DNA of 64,000 nucleotides from NCBI GenBank assembly GCA_018432615.1, contig JAHDSQ010000014.1:1-64000 (forward strand), in the 5' to 3' direction. This DNA is from Clostridia bacterium. Its GTDB lineage: Bacteria > Bacillota > Peptococcia > DRI-13 > SM3-B62. The translations under genes were made by a program, and so were the position numbers. Below are positions 61,301 through 64,000 of the stretch, piece after piece; positions within the stretch are counted from its first letter, which is position 1; each line of letters opens with the position of its first letter. The notes under the pieces were generated by a model. It ran no database searches. It was given only the letters and a program-made list of their open reading frames with translations, and was not told the origin of the DNA.

Positions 61301-61529
61301 AAGGATTTCTCCTTCTAATTAGAAGCTATTAGGATATATTATTCTATAAGTTTTGGCGAGTACCTTTTAGAAATCAGAAAAAGGTATTAAATTAGTACTT
61401 GTATAATACAATAGGGAGTCATTCATATTTTAAGCTGGGCGCTGTTAAAATGGTAAAATAAAGTGACAAATGTTATAATCAACCTGGGTTTGTTTAACAA
61501 AACGAATAAGAATAGTGGGAGGAATTAAT

Positions 61530-62381
61530 ATGACAAGACAAATTAGTATACAGGTGCTTTCTGAAAATAGTGCCGGTCGCGGTAAATTCATTGCTGAACA
61601 CGGTCTTGCTTATTTGTTGGAATGTAATGGGGAGAAAATACTCTTTGACACCGGACAAGGACTGACACTGGAACATAATATGAGGGTACTTGGTGTTGAT
61701 ATGCGCGAAATAAAGAAGGTCGTTATTAGCCACGGCCATTATGATCATACCGGAGGTTTAATGGTTTTTGCAGAAAACAGTGGAGGGGCAGAGGTCTTTG
61801 CCCATTCCGATATTTTCACAAAGAGGTATGCGGTTAAGGACAAGGACAGGCGTGTTGTTGGTATTCCTTTTGAAAGGCAGGATTTGGAGGGTAAAGGATT
61901 GAAGTTTGTTTTTGACCGGAAGCCCCGGGAGATAAGCAGCGGCTTGATGTCGGCAGGTGAGGTTGAAAGGTTCACTGAGATACCTCCACATAATTTTGTC
62001 AGGGAGAGTGAAAACGGTGAAGAGCCTGATCCATTCTGGGATGATCAATTCATGTTGGCTTCAACACCATGGGGTGATGTATTGATTTTGGGCTGTACCC
62101 ATTCGGGACTAGGCAATGCCTTATTGCACGCTCAAAAAATGAATGGCGGCAAGAAAATCAGGATGGTCTTGGGAGGCATGCACTTAATTGATATGGGTGA
62201 TGCAGAGGTGAAAAAGAATATCGAGTTGTTAAAGGAAATGGAAGTTGAGTATGCAGCCCCCATGCATTGCAGTGGTTTCCCGGCCCGGTGTATGGCCAGG
62301 GAGATGTTTGGGAAAAAGTATCTTGAACTTAAGGTAGGGACAAAAATGACGTTTAGCGAGGACGGTTTGCTCGTTAGCTAG
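61530..62381 (+). CDS. Metallo-beta-lactamase fold hydrolase (MJ0301/RFAP-synthase-like)
   Basis: 283-residue MBL protein with the zinc motif VISHGHYDHTGG near 70, then GCTHSGLGNALLHA and VLGGMHLIDMGDAEV. Closest in layout to the archaeal/bacterial group annotated as 7,8-dihydropterin-methyltransferase-like MBL proteins. GGGAGG precedes ATG 61530. Upstream 61400-61530 shows a promoter-like GTTATAAT but no riboswitch that I recognise. Probably co-transcribed with queT. Confidence 0.88.
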   Translation: MTRQISIQVLSENSAGRGKFIAEHGLAYLLECNGEKILFDTGQGLTLEHNMRVLGVDMREIKKVVISHGHYDHTGGLMVFAENSGGAEVFAHSDIFTKRYAVKDKDRRVVGIPFERQDLEGKGLKFVFDRKPREISSGLMSAGEVERFTEIPPHNFVRESENGEEPDPFWDDQFMLASTPWGDVLILGCTHSGLGNALLHAQKMNGGKKIRMVLGGMHLIDMGDAEVKKNIELLKEMEVEYAAPMHCSGFPARCMAREMFGKKYLELKVGTKMTFSEDGLLVS

Positions 62382-62394
62382 TGAGAGGTGTGGC

Positions 62395-62853
62395 GTGAAT
62401 ACCAGAAAATTAGTACGCATTGCCGTAATAGCAGCGCTGTACGCAGCTATTACGATTGTACTGCATCCCCTCAGTTATGGTGTAGTACAAGTACGAGTCT
62501 CCGAAGCATTGACGGTGGTGCCTTTTATTTTTCCGGAAAGCATTCTAGGTTTGTTTTTGGGGTGTTTAATAGCTAATATTTATGGCGGATTAGGGATGAT
62601 CGATATTGTTTTTGGCAGCATGGCAACCCTTATTGCCGGTTATTTAACCCGGAAAATGCCCGGCGTGTGGCTCGCACCCTTGCCGCCGGTGTTGGTAAAT
62701 GCTATCGTTGTAGCCTTTATACTCAGGTTAGTGATTGGTGCACCGCTTGTATTAAGCATGGTTTACGTTGGAGTGGGACAGGCTTTAGCTTGTTATGGAT
62801 TGGGGCTCCCACTCCTTTATTTGCTCAGGAAATATAGGTGGGATGAGTATTAA
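62395..62853 (+). CDS. queT: QueT family queuosine-precursor transporter
   Basis: 152-residue membrane protein of the QueT ECF S-component family: IAALYAAITIVLHPLSYGVVQVRVSEAL and ESILGLFLGCLIANIYGG are the conserved opening. Takes up a queuosine precursor (queuine/preQ0/preQ1). GTG start 62395 after GAGAGGTG, 13 bases after the MBL gene. No preQ1 riboswitch was seen upstream of either gene. Confidence 0.9.
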   Translation: MNTRKLVRIAVIAALYAAITIVLHPLSYGVVQVRVSEALTVVPFIFPESILGLFLGCLIANIYGGLGMIDIVFGSMATLIAGYLTRKMPGVWLAPLPPVLVNAIVVAFILRLVIGAPLVLSMVYVGVGQALACYGLGLPLLYLLRKYRWDEY

Positions 62854-62908
62854 AGGATTTATTTTGTGTCGAAGATTATCTTGCTGATATGGTTAAGGGG
62901 AGAAAATA

Positions 62909-63907
62909 ATGAAAAAAGACCTTGTCGATAGATTTGGACGCAAGCACGACTATTTAAGGGTCTCGGTAACGGATCGTTGTAATCTGAGATGTGTCTACTG
63001 TATGGGACCGGAAGGTATACAGCTTATTGATCATAAGGATATCCTGCGCTATGAGGAGATAGTTAAAGTTATTAATGCTGCTGCTGAGTTGGGTATTGAG
63101 CGAATCAGGCTGACCGGGGGAGAGCCGCTGGTAAGGTTAGGAATAGAAGAACTTGTGGCGAAAATCGCGGCAATACCGGGTATCAAAGATGTTGCTATGA
63201 CTACAAACGGCATTTTTTTGGCGGATAAGGCCAAAGTGTTGAAAGAAGCCGGATTAAATAGGGTCAATATCAGTATGGATTCTCTTAAAGCGGAGGTTTA
63301 TCGTGGAATTACCCGCGGGGGAGACTTGGACAAGGTCTGGGCAGGGATCAAAGCTGCCCTCGCTTGCGGATTATCTCCTGTCAAAATCAATGTAGTGTTG
63401 ATGAAGAATGTAAATGATAATGAAATCGAGGATTTTTTACGGCTGGCCTTAGAATATCCTCTGCATTTGAGATTTATCGAATACATGCCGCTGGATTTTC
63501 ATGACGAAGACTGGAGGGGAAAGTATCTGCCGCTGGAGGTGGTTTTAGAGAAGGCGGAGGCGTTGGGTCTTCCCCTACAACCTGTGGAGGAAAATGACTC
63601 TTCAGGCCCGGCGGAAATGTATCGCCTGTCGGGTGCGCCGGGGATGGTTGGGCTGATCCATCCGGTAAGCCGTCATTTTTGCGATAAATGCAAAAGGCTG
63701 CGTTTGACGGCAGACGGCTTTATTAAACCCTGTTTGTATTGGCAGGGAGAGTTTTCCGTGTTGCCCTTTCTCCATGATAATGTGGAATTAAAGTGTATTT
63801 TGCAGAAGGCACTTGATTATAAGAAGGAGAGGCATGCCATGTATACGGAAAACCAGGGCAGACAAGAAAATGGTATAGTGCGCGGCATGTCCAAAATCGG
63901 AGGATAA
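62909..63907 (+). CDS. moaA: GTP 3',8-cyclase
   Basis: 332-residue radical SAM enzyme: DRCNLRCVYCMGPEG ([4Fe-4S] for SAM), RLTGGEPLVR, RVNISMDSL and the second Cys group RHFCDKCKRLRLTADGFIKPCLY. Lacks nothing essential except that the C-terminal GG of MoaA is replaced by SKIGG, which still ends in Gly-Gly. First step of molybdopterin synthesis. Confidence 0.95.
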   Translation: MKKDLVDRFGRKHDYLRVSVTDRCNLRCVYCMGPEGIQLIDHKDILRYEEIVKVINAAAELGIERIRLTGGEPLVRLGIEELVAKIAAIPGIKDVAMTTNGIFLADKAKVLKEAGLNRVNISMDSLKAEVYRGITRGGDLDKVWAGIKAALACGLSPVKINVVLMKNVNDNEIEDFLRLALEYPLHLRFIEYMPLDFHDEDWRGKYLPLEVVLEKAEALGLPLQPVEENDSSGPAEMYRLSGAPGMVGLIHPVSRHFCDKCKRLRLTADGFIKPCLYWQGEFSVLPFLHDNVELKCILQKALDYKKERHAMYTENQGRQENGIVRGMSKIGG

Positions 63908-63921
63908 GAGGGGGAGTAGCG

Positions 63922-64000
63922 ATGAAACCGCCTGTTCAATCGCCCGCCGGGGAGATAAAAGGTGGGTTTACTCATTTTGATGACCAGGGAAGGGCCAAGA
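63922..64000 (+). CDS. moaC: Cyclic pyranopterin monophosphate synthase, start only (window edge)
   Basis: 26 codons are visible before the window ends: a start MKPPVQSPAG followed by FTHFDDQGRAK, the typical MoaC opening 'FTHLDEQGRA'. It follows moaA by 14 bases with GGGGGAG as ribosome site. Partial at the window edge only. Confidence 0.8.
   Translation, partial: MKPPVQSPAGEIKGGFTHFDDQGRAK

Noticed and set aside
61301-61529. preQ1 riboswitch before the MBL-queT pair
   Set aside because: The AGAGGTTC...ACCCTC...AAAAAACTA pattern is not present.

Overview
The window reads as chromosome of an anaerobic, endospore-forming low-GC Gram-positive bacterium, probably a Peptococcaceae-like clostridium. 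The support is a gerA-type spore germination operon, a clostridial agr quorum-sensing locus, PyrR- and TRAP-type RNA regulation of the pyr and trp operons, butyryl-CoA-dehydrogenase/Etf-type genes and a catabolic-type glutamate dehydrogenase. No rRNA, tRNA, CRISPR array or intact transposase was seen. Gene function calls rest on motifs read by eye; no database search was possible.

Region 1 (1-2.1 kb) is an agr locus: a GHKL sensor kinase with its membrane part possibly split by a frame change, an AgrB peptidase and a 44-residue AgrD pro-peptide. Phased direct repeats typical of LytTR sites lie before agrD.

Region 2 (2.1-21.7 kb, possibly to 23.8 kb) is the most interesting part: a co-directional set of about 19 genes that looks like an undescribed natural-product pathway. 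It holds an O-methyltransferase, a BacA-like prephenate decarboxylase, a BacB-like bicupin, a ThDP enzyme, two acyl-CoA-dehydrogenase-like proteins without the usual Glu, a NadE paralogue, a PP-loop amidotransferase-like protein, an acyl-AMP ligase, a GNAT, a free carrier protein, a U32 Fe-S protein and an aberrant KASIII. A structured intergenic RNA follows, then methylaspartate ammonia-lyase, EtfBA, a canonical acyl-CoA dehydrogenase, a chorismate mutase-DAHP synthase fusion and a polyferredoxin. The DAHP synthase/mutase would feed prephenate to the BacA/BacB pair, suggesting a dihydro-hydroxyphenylpyruvate (cyclohexadienyl) building block made under anaerobic conditions. Placement directly after agrD suggests quorum control.

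Region 3 (21.8-28.5 kb) has glutamine-dependent NAD synthase, DegV, and a thiol/arsenic-type module of divergent units: thioredoxin-CcdA-ArsC one way, thioredoxin-like protein-permease-ArsR the other, with ArsR-type palindromes. Region 4 (28.5-29.1 kb) holds a type I toxin-antitoxin module with a 24-residue holin-like toxin. Region 5 (29.1-39.0 kb) is the complete pyrBC-carAB-pyrKDFE operon behind a PyrR attenuator.

Region 6 (39.0-44.9 kb) has a 62-bp perfect palindrome, two DUF401 membrane paralogues, cysK, a YhcC-type radical SAM gene, a TPR protein and cobO. Region 7 (44.9-50.5 kb) is trpEGDCF plus an ECF transporter S component, with two TRAP-type NAG-repeat tracts, one in the trpE leader and one on the trpD ribosome-binding site; trpB and trpA are not in the window. 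Region 8 (50.5-64 kb) has dinB, an FAH-family hydrolase, a second palindrome of the same family, the ger operon, glutamate dehydrogenase, a LysM/BsuPI wall protein, a GGDEF cyclase, an MBL hydrolase with queT, moaA and the start of moaC.
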